Shown here: positions 11,686 through 21,323 of the stretch, piece by piece
Numbering within the stretch: the first letter of the stretch is position 1
Layout: every line of letters begins with the position of its first letter
IMG/VR virus record: IMGVR_UViG_3300020281_000037
Span: 1-48,410 of that record
Source: a virus
Length of the DNA stretch: 48,410 nucleotides
Strand: one strand, 5' to 3'
Program-made: the position numbers and the translations under genes
The notes under the pieces: generated by a model
Seen by the model: only the letters and a program-made list of their open reading frames with translations
Told to the model about the DNA's origin: nothing
Databases searched by the model: none

Positions 11686-13647
11686 ATGGCTGGTAAATTA
11701 CAAGTAACAGAATTAGATTTTGATAACATCAAAACAAATTTAAAAACCTATTTAAAAGGACAAAGTGAATTTTCAGATTATAATTTTGAAGGTTCTGGTT
11801 TATCTACTCTTGTAGATCTTCTCGCATATAATACACATTACTTGGCGATGAATGCAAACTATTTTACAAATGAAATGTTTTTAGATACTGCAACGACTCG
11901 TGACTCCGTTGTATCACACGCAAAAACATTAGGGTATACTCCTCGTTCTGCAAGAGCTCCAAAAGCATTTATTGATGTATCTGTACCAGTAACTAATGGA
12001 AATATTACTTCTGTTACTATGAGTAAAGGAACAAGGTTTACAACAAATTTTGATGGAACAACTTATGGGTTTTTAGTAAATGAAGATATAACAGCATCAG
12101 TATCTGGTAGTCGTGCTAATTTTGTAAATGTTCCTATCTATGAAGGTACACTTGCAACAGCAAAGTATACTGTAGACAGTAACAATCCAGATAAGAAATT
12201 TATTATTACAAGTAATAGAGCTGATACAACAACATTAAAAGTTTCAGTTCAAACATCTGCAACTGATACATCACTTACTACATATACTCTTGCAAATGAA
12301 TTAACAAATGTTACTGCAACATCTCCTGTATACTTTTTACAGGAAGATCATCATGGAGAATTTGAAGTTTACTTTGGTGATAATGTTTTAGGTCAAGGTT
12401 TAGTAGATGGTAATATTGTTATATTAGAATATGTTGTTACAAATCAAAAAGAAGCTAATGGATCATCTATATTTTCTTCACCAAGTATCGGTGGACAAAG
12501 TGGTGGAACTGTGACAACTATTGCAGAGGCAACTGGTGGTGATATTCCAGAAAGTATACAATCAATAAAGTATTATGCACCATTAAGTTATACTGCACAA
12601 AATAGAGCTGTTACTGCATTTGATTACAAAGCACTTATTCCGAAAGTTTATCCAAATGTAAAAAGTATTCAAGTATGGGGTGGAGAAGATAATGATCCAC
12701 CAATATATGGACAGGTATATGTTTCAATATCTCCTACCGCTGGAACAAGTCTTACACAAACACAAAAGGCAAATATTGTTTCAGATTTAAAACAATATAA
12801 TATTGCATCAGTAAGACCAGTAATAGTAGATCCAGAAGTTTTATATGTTATTGTAGACATAGACTTTAGATATGATCCTAATAAAACTGTAAAAACTGCT
12901 ACTGATTTACAAAGTAGTATTGACACTATTGTAAGTAATTATAGTGGAGATACTTTAGAAAAATTTGATGGTATGTTTAGATATTCAGAATTATCTAGAC
13001 TAGTTGATAATTCTGATAGTTCTATTTTAAGTAACATTATGAATATAAGATTATATAAAGCCATTACTCCTACCATATCAACATCAAAACAATATGACGT
13101 AAATTTCTATAATAAAATATATCATCCATATGATGGTAATGAATCTCCTGTTATATCTTCTACAGGATTTACAATTGCTGGTTCTACTGAAACACACTTC
13201 TTAGATGATAATGGTTCTGGTGTTGTTAGACTTTATAGAATGGTTGCAGATACCAGAACATATGTAAACAATAATGCTGGAACTATTAATTATACTACAG
13301 GTGCGATTAGTATTACAGATTTAAATGTTACATCTACTGTTAATGGAAATGGTACGATTCATATATTTACTATACCAGATTCAAATGATATTATTCCAGT
13401 AAGAAATCAACTTATCTCTATTGATCTTGGTGGTTCTTCTATAACTGCACAAACAGATCAGAATGGAACAACTGCATCAGTTGGTTCTCATACTAATGTA
13501 GGTTCTTTTGGTGGAACAACTACAGGAACTGGCACAGTAACATTTGGAACAACAACATCAACAACATCTGTGGCTAGTACTGCAAGTAGTTCATCATCAA
13601 GTTCATCATCATCATCAAGTAGTTCATCTTCATCTAGTGGTTATTAA
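11686..13647 (+). CDS. 6: baseplate wedge protein gp6 with poly-serine tail
   Basis: 653 aa (T4 gp6 is 660), baseplate J-like family. The N-terminus ELDFDNIKTNLKTYLKGQ, then DYNFEGSGLSTLVDLLAYN and LDTATTRDSVVSHAKTLGY, is the strongly conserved gp6 beginning. The middle includes a segment with YAPLSYTAQNRAVTAFDYK, typical of J-like wedge proteins. gp6 dimers join the wedges in a ring and form the iris that opens on contraction. Unusual: the C-terminus is Thr/Gly-rich and ends with 18 consecutive Ser residues, then GY. The next gene starts 2 nt after the stop without a clear ribosome binding site, so reinitiation is likely. Confidence 0.92.
   Translation: MAGKLQVTELDFDNIKTNLKTYLKGQSEFSDYNFEGSGLSTLVDLLAYNTHYLAMNANYFTNEMFLDTATTRDSVVSHAKTLGYTPRSARAPKAFIDVSVPVTNGNITSVTMSKGTRFTTNFDGTTYGFLVNEDITASVSGSRANFVNVPIYEGTLATAKYTVDSNNPDKKFIITSNRADTTTLKVSVQTSATDTSLTTYTLANELTNVTATSPVYFLQEDHHGEFEVYFGDNVLGQGLVDGNIVILEYVVTNQKEANGSSIFSSPSIGGQSGGTVTTIAEATGGDIPESIQSIKYYAPLSYTAQNRAVTAFDYKALIPKVYPNVKSIQVWGGEDNDPPIYGQVYVSISPTAGTSLTQTQKANIVSDLKQYNIASVRPVIVDPEVLYVIVDIDFRYDPNKTVKTATDLQSSIDTIVSNYSGDTLEKFDGMFRYSELSRLVDNSDSSILSNIMNIRLYKAITPTISTSKQYDVNFYNKIYHPYDGNESPVISSTGFTIAGSTETHFLDDNGSGVVRLYRMVADTRTYVNNNAGTINYTTGAISITDLNVTSTVNGNGTIHIFTIPDSNDIIPVRNQLISIDLGGSSITAQTDQNGTTASVGSHTNVGSFGGTTTGTGTVTFGTTTSTTSVASTASSSSSSSSSSSSSSSSSSGY
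13585..13638 (+). repeat. tract of 18 serine codons (imperfect TCA/AGT repeat)
   Basis: Eighteen Ser codons in a row: ten TCA, six AGT and two TCT. Mixed codons show that it is not a simple recent trinucleotide expansion and that the amino acid run itself is kept. It forms the C-terminal tail of gp6. Confidence 0.95.
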
Positions 13648-13649
13648 TA

Positions 13650-16424
13650 ATGTCAGGCTGTCCTAGAACATCTAAATTAGAAAGTAAAGTATCTCCTCAT
13701 ATTGAGGAACAACTACCAGAGTTTGTTCGTTCTGAACATCCTTTGTTTGCAACTTTCGTTAAACACTACTATCAATTTTTAGAAGCTGGTTGTTTAACAT
13801 TAGGTGGTTCTAATGAATACTTAGCACAAGAAACGCTTACCAATAATTTAATCCTTGATAACAATGATGATAAAATTGTTCTTGAAAGTTCTGTGGGTAA
13901 GTTTCATGAGGGTGAAACTATTCGTGGAGATAAAAGTGGATATACTGCAACGATACTGGTAGATGATTATGATTCTACTGGTAAACTTTATATTAGTTCA
14001 CAACAAAAATTTTCAGAAGGTGAAAACGTAGTTGGATTAACTTCTGGTGCAAAAGCTGTTATTACAAACTATCAAGGTAATCCTATACAAAACATACAAC
14101 AATTATTAGCGTATGCAGATATAGATAATACAGTTTATACTTTTTTTGATAAATTTAAAAAATCATTTTTAGAATCTTTGCCTGAGTCTATTACAGACAA
14201 TATTGATATAAGAAATTTAATTAAGAGTGTAAAAGATTTATACGAAGCAAGAGGTACAGAAGAAGGTCATAAGTTATTTTTTAGAATACTATTTGATCAA
14301 GAATCTAGTTTACTATATCCAAAAGATAATATGATGAAACTTTCTGATGGTCAGTGGAGTACTGATTATCTTATGAGAGTTAGAGAAGATGGTAATTCAG
14401 ATTTTTCTCAACTGGTTGGAAAAACTATTACTGGACAAACATCTGGTGCAACAGCTGTTGTACAAAGTGTTACTAAATTTATTTATGGTGCAGATGTTAT
14501 TGCAGAATTGAATTTAGATCGTGGAACAATCTTAGGAACTTTTGATTCTGGTAGTGCTGATTTACTTTTATCAGAAGATGGAGATAATCTTGTTACAGAA
14601 AGTGGTGAACAAATAAGAGAAGAAGGTTCTATAGGAGAGGTTGTTACTGGCGTTTCTAATACTTTAGATCTTACTATTACTGCAAGAGTTGTTGGTATTA
14701 CAAATAATATTAGTCTTTCTAGTAGAGGACAATATTATAGAGTTAATGATATTATTCATTTTTCTTTACCACAAGATGTTTCGGTTGGTGTTAAAGGTGA
14801 AGTACGAAGTATTGGAACTGGTGGCGTAACTGATGTTTATGTTGAAGATGGTGGTACAGGATATACATACAATGATACTGTAACTTTTAACAATGCAAAT
14901 ACAAATGGAGTTGATGCAACTGCTAATATAGCTGTATTGGGTGGTATTCTAACAATAGAAAACGATACATATCCAGACAATATTGTCTTAGAGGGATCAT
15001 CAGATCATAACAAGTTAATTATAAAAGACGCAAATGGTGAACTGCATGAGTTACAACAAGAAGAACAACTAGGAGATAATAGTGGACTTCTATTAGAAAA
15101 TGGTCACAATATTATTTTAGAAAGTGAAACTCTACCTTCTGCACAAAGAACGTCAATAAGAAAAATAAGAGTTACTAAAAAGGGTAATGGTTATACAAAA
15201 CTTCCAGATGTTACAATAACATCTTCTACAGGATCAAACGCAAAAGTTTTTGCTACGACAACTGATGGTGTTGGAAGAATATTAGAAATACAAATGAAAG
15301 ACTATGGTGTAGGTTATGTTCGTCCACCTACTGTTACTTTCAATAAAAATGTAATTGTAAAAAATGTAAGTGGTACTTTTAATAAAGGTGATATAATATT
15401 AGACTTTGATGGAACTGTAGAATCCTACGATAGTACAACACAGTTATTAGAAATAAAATCTGAAATAGAACACTTTACTGAAGGTGATCCTATAACCACA
15501 GCTAGTGCAAATGCAACTGCTCATCAATGTGTTCATGCAGAAGCAACTGCAAATAATGGTGCAATAGTTATTTCTAGTGGCGATTATTCTGGATTAAGAG
15601 GACAACTTGACGAAGAACAAATGAAGATTCAAGATTCTAGATTTTATCAAGATTACTCTTATGTAGTAAAGGTTGGTGAATCTATTAATACTTGGAGAGA
15701 TAGTATTATAAGGTCAGTTCATCCTGCTGGTTGGAATGTATTTGGTGAAGTATCTATTGCAACATCTCTTGCAGAAGCACAACTTCATTCTATGAAGATA
15801 CGAAATCCAGCTGCTGGTGATGTTATAGACTTTACTTCTGATACAACAACATACTCACCAGAACTTGCATCTACATTTAGAACATTATTCTCTGCAAGGT
15901 TTAGAAGAAGATTAGGTACTACTGATGATGGTACAACATTGAATACAACAAATCCAATGAGCAGTACAGAGTTTGAAGATATATGGGAAACAAATTCTCC
16001 TAATAATAAATTAGATAATGATAACAAACGTGAAAGAACTATTAGTAGTTCTTATGAATTTGAAATTGGAGTAGGTGGTGGTATAATTGGTGTCTTTAGT
16101 CCTACTTTAGAACTATTACCTAAGTATGCATTTTCACAACCACCAACTGGAACAAATGTTGCAATTCCACACTACCCAGGCCTTACAAGACAAGTAAGAC
16201 TTGATGATACAAACCAAAGTGCATATTTTACAATTGGACAGTTTTCACAATTCAGAATTAATCAAGTGAGTGATTCAAACGGAGATATTCCAGAAACTGC
16301 AAAGAGTGTAAAAATAAATGTTCAACCACCAGGCGAAATTATTTTAAGAAGAACTGGATCAGTAACACTTGATACTGTAGGTGTTACTATGGATGATACT
16401 ACCAGAACATTTGATGATTTGTAA
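13650..16424 (+). CDS. large virion structural protein, gp7-position baseplate wedge candidate
   Basis: 924 aa. The N-terminus (SPHIEEQLPEFVRSEHPLF, FVKHYYQFLEAGC) and the block TVYTFFDKFKKSFLESLP with YEARGTEEGHKLFFRILFD are familiar from the structural protein after gp6 in marine T4-like phages. The middle carries beta-rich repeats of the type GxTSGATAVV and GKFHEGETIRG. The C-terminal third includes GLRGQLDEEQMKIQDSRFY and a low-complexity linker. In T4 the gene after 6 encodes gp7, the wedge initiator, and position suggests the same role, but sequence alone does not prove it. It is co-transcribed with gp25 and gp6. Confidence 0.75.
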   Translation: MSGCPRTSKLESKVSPHIEEQLPEFVRSEHPLFATFVKHYYQFLEAGCLTLGGSNEYLAQETLTNNLILDNNDDKIVLESSVGKFHEGETIRGDKSGYTATILVDDYDSTGKLYISSQQKFSEGENVVGLTSGAKAVITNYQGNPIQNIQQLLAYADIDNTVYTFFDKFKKSFLESLPESITDNIDIRNLIKSVKDLYEARGTEEGHKLFFRILFDQESSLLYPKDNMMKLSDGQWSTDYLMRVREDGNSDFSQLVGKTITGQTSGATAVVQSVTKFIYGADVIAELNLDRGTILGTFDSGSADLLLSEDGDNLVTESGEQIREEGSIGEVVTGVSNTLDLTITARVVGITNNISLSSRGQYYRVNDIIHFSLPQDVSVGVKGEVRSIGTGGVTDVYVEDGGTGYTYNDTVTFNNANTNGVDATANIAVLGGILTIENDTYPDNIVLEGSSDHNKLIIKDANGELHELQQEEQLGDNSGLLLENGHNIILESETLPSAQRTSIRKIRVTKKGNGYTKLPDVTITSSTGSNAKVFATTTDGVGRILEIQMKDYGVGYVRPPTVTFNKNVIVKNVSGTFNKGDIILDFDGTVESYDSTTQLLEIKSEIEHFTEGDPITTASANATAHQCVHAEATANNGAIVISSGDYSGLRGQLDEEQMKIQDSRFYQDYSYVVKVGESINTWRDSIIRSVHPAGWNVFGEVSIATSLAEAQLHSMKIRNPAAGDVIDFTSDTTTYSPELASTFRTLFSARFRRRLGTTDDGTTLNTTNPMSSTEFEDIWETNSPNNKLDNDNKRERTISSSYEFEIGVGGGIIGVFSPTLELLPKYAFSQPPTGTNVAIPHYPGLTRQVRLDDTNQSAYFTIGQFSQFRINQVSDSNGDIPETAKSVKINVQPPGEIILRRTGSVTLDTVGVTMDDTTRTFDDL

Positions 16425-16432
16425 TATAAATA
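16425..16432 (+). promoter_or_regulatory. T4-type late promoter
   Basis: TATAAATA, exact match, directly after the stop of the 924-aa gene and 27 nt before ATG 16460. It opens the unit with the cupredoxin-like protein and the first fibre cassette. Confidence 0.85.
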
Positions 16433-16459
16433 AGAGGAAACCTTTGGAGAAATTCTAAA

Positions 16460-17149
16460 ATGGCAAAACAAGTAATAGGAATAGGTAATGCAGCTAATGA
16501 TGGAAGTGGAGATCCATTAAGAACTGCTGGTGATAAAATAAACGATAATTTCAATGAATTTTATACTAAAATTGGAGATGGTACAAATTTATATTCATTA
16601 ACATTTCCAAATGCAAGTGCTACAGTATTAACCACAGCAAATTCAGATGCAGGCACAACTACAACATCAAGTTCAGATGCAGACCATGTTTTAATAAATG
16701 ATGGTGGTGTACTAAAAAAGATTACTCCTGCTAATCTTGGAATAGGTGGGGGTGGTTTATCAAATGTTGTAGATGATACTACGCCCCAACTTGGTGGCGA
16801 CTTAGATGTAAACGGCAAAACAATTATGCATACTTTTAACATAACTGCAAGTGGAAATAACCATTATGTTTTTGCTGATACTGGAAATGTTTGGTTTCCA
16901 ACATCAGAAAATGATCCGACCTTATATTTAAGAAGAGGTGAACAATATAAATTTAATAATATTTCTGGTGGTCACCCAATCAGAATACAATCAACACAAG
17001 GTTCAAGTGGAACAGCATATAATGTTGGTGTAACAAATAATGCTGGTTCTGGTGCAGTTATATTCAAAGTACCAATGAGTGCGCCTGCAACACTTTACTA
17101 TCAATGCACATCTCATGCAAATATGAATGGTACAATTAATATAGTTTAA
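16460..17149 (+). CDS. virion protein with cupredoxin-like C-terminal domain
   Basis: 229 aa. The N-terminus, GNAANDGSGDPLRTAGDKIN followed by DNFNEFY, is a common attachment motif of phage fibre proteins. A Gly/Ser/Asp-rich linker and the motif TPQLGGDLDVNGK (seen in many fibres) follow. The C-terminal ~85 residues look like a blue-copper fold: G-H172-P-I, then Y-Y-Q-C216-T-S-H219-A-N-M222. The C-x2-H-x2-M spacing and an upstream His about 44 residues away match the copper ligands of amicyanin-type cupredoxins. A second protein with the same features starts at 47565. Copper binding is inferred; the fold could serve only as a structural tip. Confidence 0.75.
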   Translation: MAKQVIGIGNAANDGSGDPLRTAGDKINDNFNEFYTKIGDGTNLYSLTFPNASATVLTTANSDAGTTTTSSSDADHVLINDGGVLKKITPANLGIGGGGLSNVVDDTTPQLGGDLDVNGKTIMHTFNITASGNNHYVFADTGNVWFPTSENDPTLYLRRGEQYKFNNISGGHPIRIQSTQGSSGTAYNVGVTNNAGSGAVIFKVPMSAPATLYYQCTSHANMNGTINIV

Positions 17150-17161
17150 TAGGAGTCTATA

Positions 17162-18052
17162 ATGGGAATTGATACTATAGGAACAAATGCACTTACAGAT
17201 AATTCTGTTACTGCACCTAAAATTGTAGATGGAGTAGTTGCATCTGAAATAGGAACTGGAGAAATTACAACTGCAAAATTAGCTGATAATGCAGTAACTA
17301 GTCTTAAAATAGCAGATGCACAAGTTACAAGTGCAAAAATATATGATGGTGGTATTACCACTGCAAAATTAGCTGATGATGCAGTTACTTCTGCAAAATT
17401 AGCAGCTGGATCAGTAAATCCACTCGCTCTTGCTACTGATTCAGTTACTTCTGATAAAATAGTAGCTAATGCAGTTACTACTTCTAAAATAAACAATGAT
17501 GCAGTTACTTCTGCAAAAATAGTGGCAGATGCAGTAGAGTCAAGTGAAATTAATAGTGGTGCAGTTGGAACTGGCGAATTAGCTAATAATGCAGTTACAT
17601 CAGATAAAATAGGAGCAAACCAAGTTGGAAGTTCAGAATTAAATACTACAGATAGTTATGCATTTAGTGGTTATATAAAATCAAATAATTTTATAGATGC
17701 TCATGTAGAAATAACATCTGATGGAACTGATACTCTTAATTTATCAACTGCTAATTCTTTTAATATTCAATTAGTAAATACAACAAATACTGTAGTGACA
17801 TTTAGTTCACCACCTAGTCTTACAAATAGTGCATATGTTTTTATGGTAAAAATAAAACAACCAGCATCTGGAACTACACGAAGTGTAACATGGACAGGTG
17901 GGGGTGGATATAATGTTAGATGGAAAGATGGAAGTCCACCTACGTTATCATCTGGAAATAGTGATGAAGATATATTTGTTTTTGTAACACAAAATCCAAA
18001 CGCAGGCACTCCAACCTATTATGGAATGTTTGCTGGTAAAGATTTATCGTAG
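17162..18052 (+). CDS. fibre adapter protein A (decapeptide repeats + conserved C-domain)
   Basis: 296 aa. Residues ~11-160 are about 14 consecutive 10-residue repeats of consensus (L/I)ADNAVTSAK, likely forming a trimeric fibrous shaft. The C-terminal ~110 residues (SFNIQLVNTTNTVVTFSSPP, KQPASGTTRSVTWTGGGG, ILG-like end YYGMFAGKDLS) are also found at the ends of the adapters starting at 30765, 37429 and 40789. Each of those is followed by a long gene, so this is probably a shaft with a connector for the distal protein encoded 11 nt downstream. Start: AGGAG 8-10 nt upstream. Confidence 0.75.
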   Translation: MGIDTIGTNALTDNSVTAPKIVDGVVASEIGTGEITTAKLADNAVTSLKIADAQVTSAKIYDGGITTAKLADDAVTSAKLAAGSVNPLALATDSVTSDKIVANAVTTSKINNDAVTSAKIVADAVESSEINSGAVGTGELANNAVTSDKIGANQVGSSELNTTDSYAFSGYIKSNNFIDAHVEITSDGTDTLNLSTANSFNIQLVNTTNTVVTFSSPPSLTNSAYVFMVKIKQPASGTTRSVTWTGGGGYNVRWKDGSPPTLSSGNSDEDIFVFVTQNPNAGTPTYYGMFAGKDLS

Positions 18053-18063
18053 GGTATTACTTT

Positions 18064-19698
18064 ATGAGTAATATGATGAAAATATTGCAAGGTGCAGCTG
18101 GATCACAAGATGAAGATCTAATTTATATGCCAATGGGTAACAATGGTAGCAATGCCAACTGGACAGGTGGCAAGCCCGCTCAAAATTATATTACTATAAT
18201 AGATCCAATAAACAGAGTTGAAAAAGGACACATATCTTTAACTTATAATTATGGTTGGGGTAACTATGGTATTGAACGAGCAAGACTTACATTAGGTGAT
18301 GACGATTACATATACATTACTGGTACTCATCATCCTAATAGACTTAATAATCTTAATGGAAATCAGAGTGGATATGATGTAAGAGATGGTCTTTTTAGAG
18401 TTCATAAAAACTCAACAACTTTAGACTCTGGTTCTTATCATAGTATGTTTCATCAATTAACAAATGGTTTTAATTATTACTCTTGGCAATCAGTATCAAA
18501 TGCAAACGAGTATGGAACAATGTTTGATAATACAACATCACATTTTTGGATAACTAATGGGCGTGGTGCATATGTTGCTGGTGCTGGACAATCTGGTGGT
18601 CTTGGACACCATAGTAATTATCCTTCTGTGGTTGCAATAGATACACAAAATTGGCCGACAAGTATAACTCAACCTTCAGATCCAGGCCAAGTGGTTTATA
18701 GACCACCAAATCATCATACTAGTAGTTTAAATTCTCAAACTGCTTACATAGCTGGCCATTCTGGTGGTAAGAAACATGGTATTACTACCAATGGAAAATC
18801 TGGTTCTGATAGAGAATATGTTGCAGCTGGAACACACGAAGATACTTTACAAAACGCTGATGGAAATATTCATGGGTTGCATGGTTTCGACTTTATGGAA
18901 GCGTATGGTATGAATAGAGATAATTCTGGTTCAAATCCAGCAGGAGATTACACAACTGGACACTATGGACAACTAAATGGTGTTGGTGATGATATTAATT
19001 TAAAATTAGCTAATATTAGTAATACAAGTTATGGTGTTAGTAATATTCCACAGGGAACTGGTCATAGTGCTCCAGCAATTTTTTATTATAATAATCATTA
19101 CTTTTCAAGAGAAGGTAGTGGAGGAAATTCTGGAGGCTTAATATGTGTTGATGAAGGTGGTCAAGCAGGTGCAACTTATCCAAATACAAATGCAAAACGT
19201 AGCAATTCCATTACTGCTAGTCAAGGGATTTATAAATTACCAAATGGTTATGCTCTAGGTTTAAATGATGGTACTGGAAGAACTAGATCTTGTTTTAGAG
19301 TTTATAATTTAGATACATTAATTAATGCTACTGGAACTAGTACTAATATCAATACTAGAAATGGTATGTCACCAGACTATTTTGAAATTCCATCCTCTGT
19401 GCATCCAAATATATCTAGCATCTATAATTTTCCAGCTCCAATCGTAAACTGTGTTGTAACTAATTCTGGTAAAATTTTTATTTTAAGTGACTATTATGAT
19501 TCTTCTACAAATAGAATTATCAATATTATTCAATGTCACTTTAATTCAACTTATACAACTTGTACATTTAGTGGTGGTACATTTTTAGACTCCACATACC
19601 CATATTTAATATCTTCTGGAGCAAATGCTAGTTGGAATGTATTTGTAAGAGAAGCTATAGGAAATTTAACTAGATCAAAACTAGAATGGAATGAGTGA
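18064..19698 (+). CDS. long distal fibre/adhesin protein A
   Basis: 544 aa. It begins MSNMMKILQGAAG and ends LTRSKLEWNE, like the 1314-aa protein at 31683 (MSNMMKLVNAAAG... QSRMEWDAV). The last ~100 residues of both share (S/T)xGKI(F/W)..(S/L)DY(Y/E)D..., then FNSxYxxxxxSGG. The body is rich in Gly, Asn, Ser, Tyr and His with strand-turn patterns (GDDDYIYITGTHHPN), consistent with a beta-propeller or beta-helix tip. It probably binds the host surface together with the adapter encoded upstream. No enzymatic motif is seen. Confidence 0.65.
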   Translation: MSNMMKILQGAAGSQDEDLIYMPMGNNGSNANWTGGKPAQNYITIIDPINRVEKGHISLTYNYGWGNYGIERARLTLGDDDYIYITGTHHPNRLNNLNGNQSGYDVRDGLFRVHKNSTTLDSGSYHSMFHQLTNGFNYYSWQSVSNANEYGTMFDNTTSHFWITNGRGAYVAGAGQSGGLGHHSNYPSVVAIDTQNWPTSITQPSDPGQVVYRPPNHHTSSLNSQTAYIAGHSGGKKHGITTNGKSGSDREYVAAGTHEDTLQNADGNIHGLHGFDFMEAYGMNRDNSGSNPAGDYTTGHYGQLNGVGDDINLKLANISNTSYGVSNIPQGTGHSAPAIFYYNNHYFSREGSGGNSGGLICVDEGGQAGATYPNTNAKRSNSITASQGIYKLPNGYALGLNDGTGRTRSCFRVYNLDTLINATGTSTNINTRNGMSPDYFEIPSSVHPNISSIYNFPAPIVNCVVTNSGKIFILSDYYDSSTNRIINIIQCHFNSTYTTCTFSGGTFLDSTYPYLISSGANASWNVFVREAIGNLTRSKLEWNE

Positions 19699-19737
19699 TA
19701 AATAATGAAAAGTATTAACAATCAATCTAAGATGGTG

Positions 19738-19745
19738 TATAAATA
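19738..19745 (+). promoter_or_regulatory. T4-type late promoter
   Basis: TATAAATA, exact match, 22 nt before ATG 19768. A one-mismatch relative (GATAAATA) lies 41 nt upstream at 19697-19704, directly at the stop of the preceding gene. AGGAAA in the leader is the ribosome binding site. Confidence 0.85.
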
Positions 19746-19767
19746 ATACTATAATAGGAAAAAAACA

Positions 19768-21306
19768 ATGGCAGCAATTATTACAGAAAAATTTAGATTA
19801 CACAATGCAGACCAATTTAAGGAATCTTTTTCCGAAACAGCTGCATCTAATTATTATTTGTTTGTAGGAAAGTCAAGTCCTTTTACTACAACAACAAAGT
19901 ACTCAGATACTGAAACTACAGGGGGTACTGATGCATCTCCACCTAATCCACATGATAGAGTCATAGAAGAAAATTACAAGTGGGATTCTATGTTAGCTGC
20001 CAAAAAGATAACATCTACAGATGTTGAATCTGTTATTCCTCGTAGAAACTATCCAACAACAGCAACTACATTGGATATGTATGAACATGATATATCATCT
20101 TTAAATACAACAACAAGTGGTGCGACTAATCTTTATGATAGTACATTTTATTTTGTAACTACTGCATACAGAGTATATAAAGTTTTAGATAATGATAATG
20201 GTACTGCATTAAATACAACTACAGAACCAACATCAACAGCATCTGCACCATTTTTTCATGGTAATTATTATATTCAATATATGTACACATTAAGTACTGC
20301 TGATACTATAAAGTTTTTAACCACAGACTTTGTTGCAGTTAGAACTGATGCAAGTGTGGTTACTGATGTTGAAACTGCATCTGGTGATACTGCACCTTTT
20401 AATGGAGCTCCAATACAGGTTGTTCGTATAACGCCTGGAAGTGGTTTAGCTGGTAGTATTGCAAATACGGATTATTATACAGCAGTAAATGGTGATGGTA
20501 CTGGTGGTATTGTTAAATTAAAAGTTGCAAGTAATAATATTGTTAGGTTTGGTCAAAATGGTTCATTAATTCATGCTGGTGGTGTTGGTTATACTTTTGG
20601 AACTATTGATTTAACAAAATGTTATACTGATGTTGGGTTATCACAAAACGAAACAAATTTATCTGGTGGTGGTTCAACAGTTGTTCCAATCATATCACCA
20701 AGAGTTGGGCATGGACATAATCCAGTTGCAGAACTGGGTGGACACTTTGTTATGATGAATGCAAGACTAGAACAAACAGAAAGTGGTGACTTCACAGTTG
20801 CAAACGATTTCAGAGAAGTTGGTATTGTTGTTGATCCACATCTAAGAGGTGGAACGACAGTTTCTACTGTATCACAAGTAAGAATGACTTATGCAATTAA
20901 AATGACATCATCAAGTGGTTCATTTGATGTTGACGAAAAAATAACACAAGCAACAACAAATGCAACTGGTAGAGTTGTTGAGTGGGATGCGACAAATAAA
21001 ATTTTATATTATTTACAAGAACAATGGGAAAACTATGGTATAGACTCTAATAGTTCATCATCAACATATAGAAATCATGTTGCTTTTAGTTCTAATCATT
21101 TAGTTACTGGTGCATCAAGTAATGCAAATGGAACTCCAGATAGTGGTACTGCATCTCAAACATTATCTGGTATAACATTTGCAAATGGATATGCACCACC
21201 AGAACTAGAACATGATAGTGGAAATATTATCTATGTAGAAAATCGTAGACCAATCTCCAGAGCATCAGACCAAACAGAAGATATAAAAATAGTTATAGAA
21301 TTTTAA
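19768..21306 (+). CDS. 8: baseplate wedge protein gp8
   Basis: 512 aa (T4 gp8 is shorter, 334). The N-terminus ITEKFRLHNADQFKESF, then YYLFVGKSSPF, DSMLAAKKITSTDVESVIPR and the block YDSTFYFVTTAYRVYKVLDN with YIQYMYTLSTADTIKFLT are characteristic of gp8 in marine T4-like phages. gp8 dimerises and binds the gp7/gp10 arm of each wedge. The C-terminal part (EVGIVVDPHLRGGT, ENRRPISRASDQTEDIKIVI) is also typical. It is followed by the 2220-aa DUF4815-type gene and shares its transcript from the promoter at 19738. Confidence 0.9.
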   Translation: MAAIITEKFRLHNADQFKESFSETAASNYYLFVGKSSPFTTTTKYSDTETTGGTDASPPNPHDRVIEENYKWDSMLAAKKITSTDVESVIPRRNYPTTATTLDMYEHDISSLNTTTSGATNLYDSTFYFVTTAYRVYKVLDNDNGTALNTTTEPTSTASAPFFHGNYYIQYMYTLSTADTIKFLTTDFVAVRTDASVVTDVETASGDTAPFNGAPIQVVRITPGSGLAGSIANTDYYTAVNGDGTGGIVKLKVASNNIVRFGQNGSLIHAGGVGYTFGTIDLTKCYTDVGLSQNETNLSGGGSTVVPIISPRVGHGHNPVAELGGHFVMMNARLEQTESGDFTVANDFREVGIVVDPHLRGGTTVSTVSQVRMTYAIKMTSSSGSFDVDEKITQATTNATGRVVEWDATNKILYYLQEQWENYGIDSNSSSSTYRNHVAFSSNHLVTGASSNANGTPDSGTASQTLSGITFANGYAPPELEHDSGNIIYVENRRPISRASDQTEDIKIVIEF

Positions 21307-21323
21307 ATTAGGAATTTGATTTA

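Noticed and set aside
17190-17640. Regular 30-bp spaced repeats, at first sight CRISPR-like
   Set aside because: They are degenerate, in frame and encode 10-residue units of the (L/I)ADNAVTSAK type in a fibre adapter; there are no unique spacers and no cas genes.
19705-19746. 13-codon ORF between fibre A and gp8
   Set aside because: Ends inside the late promoter and lies upstream of the probable transcription start; most likely chance.
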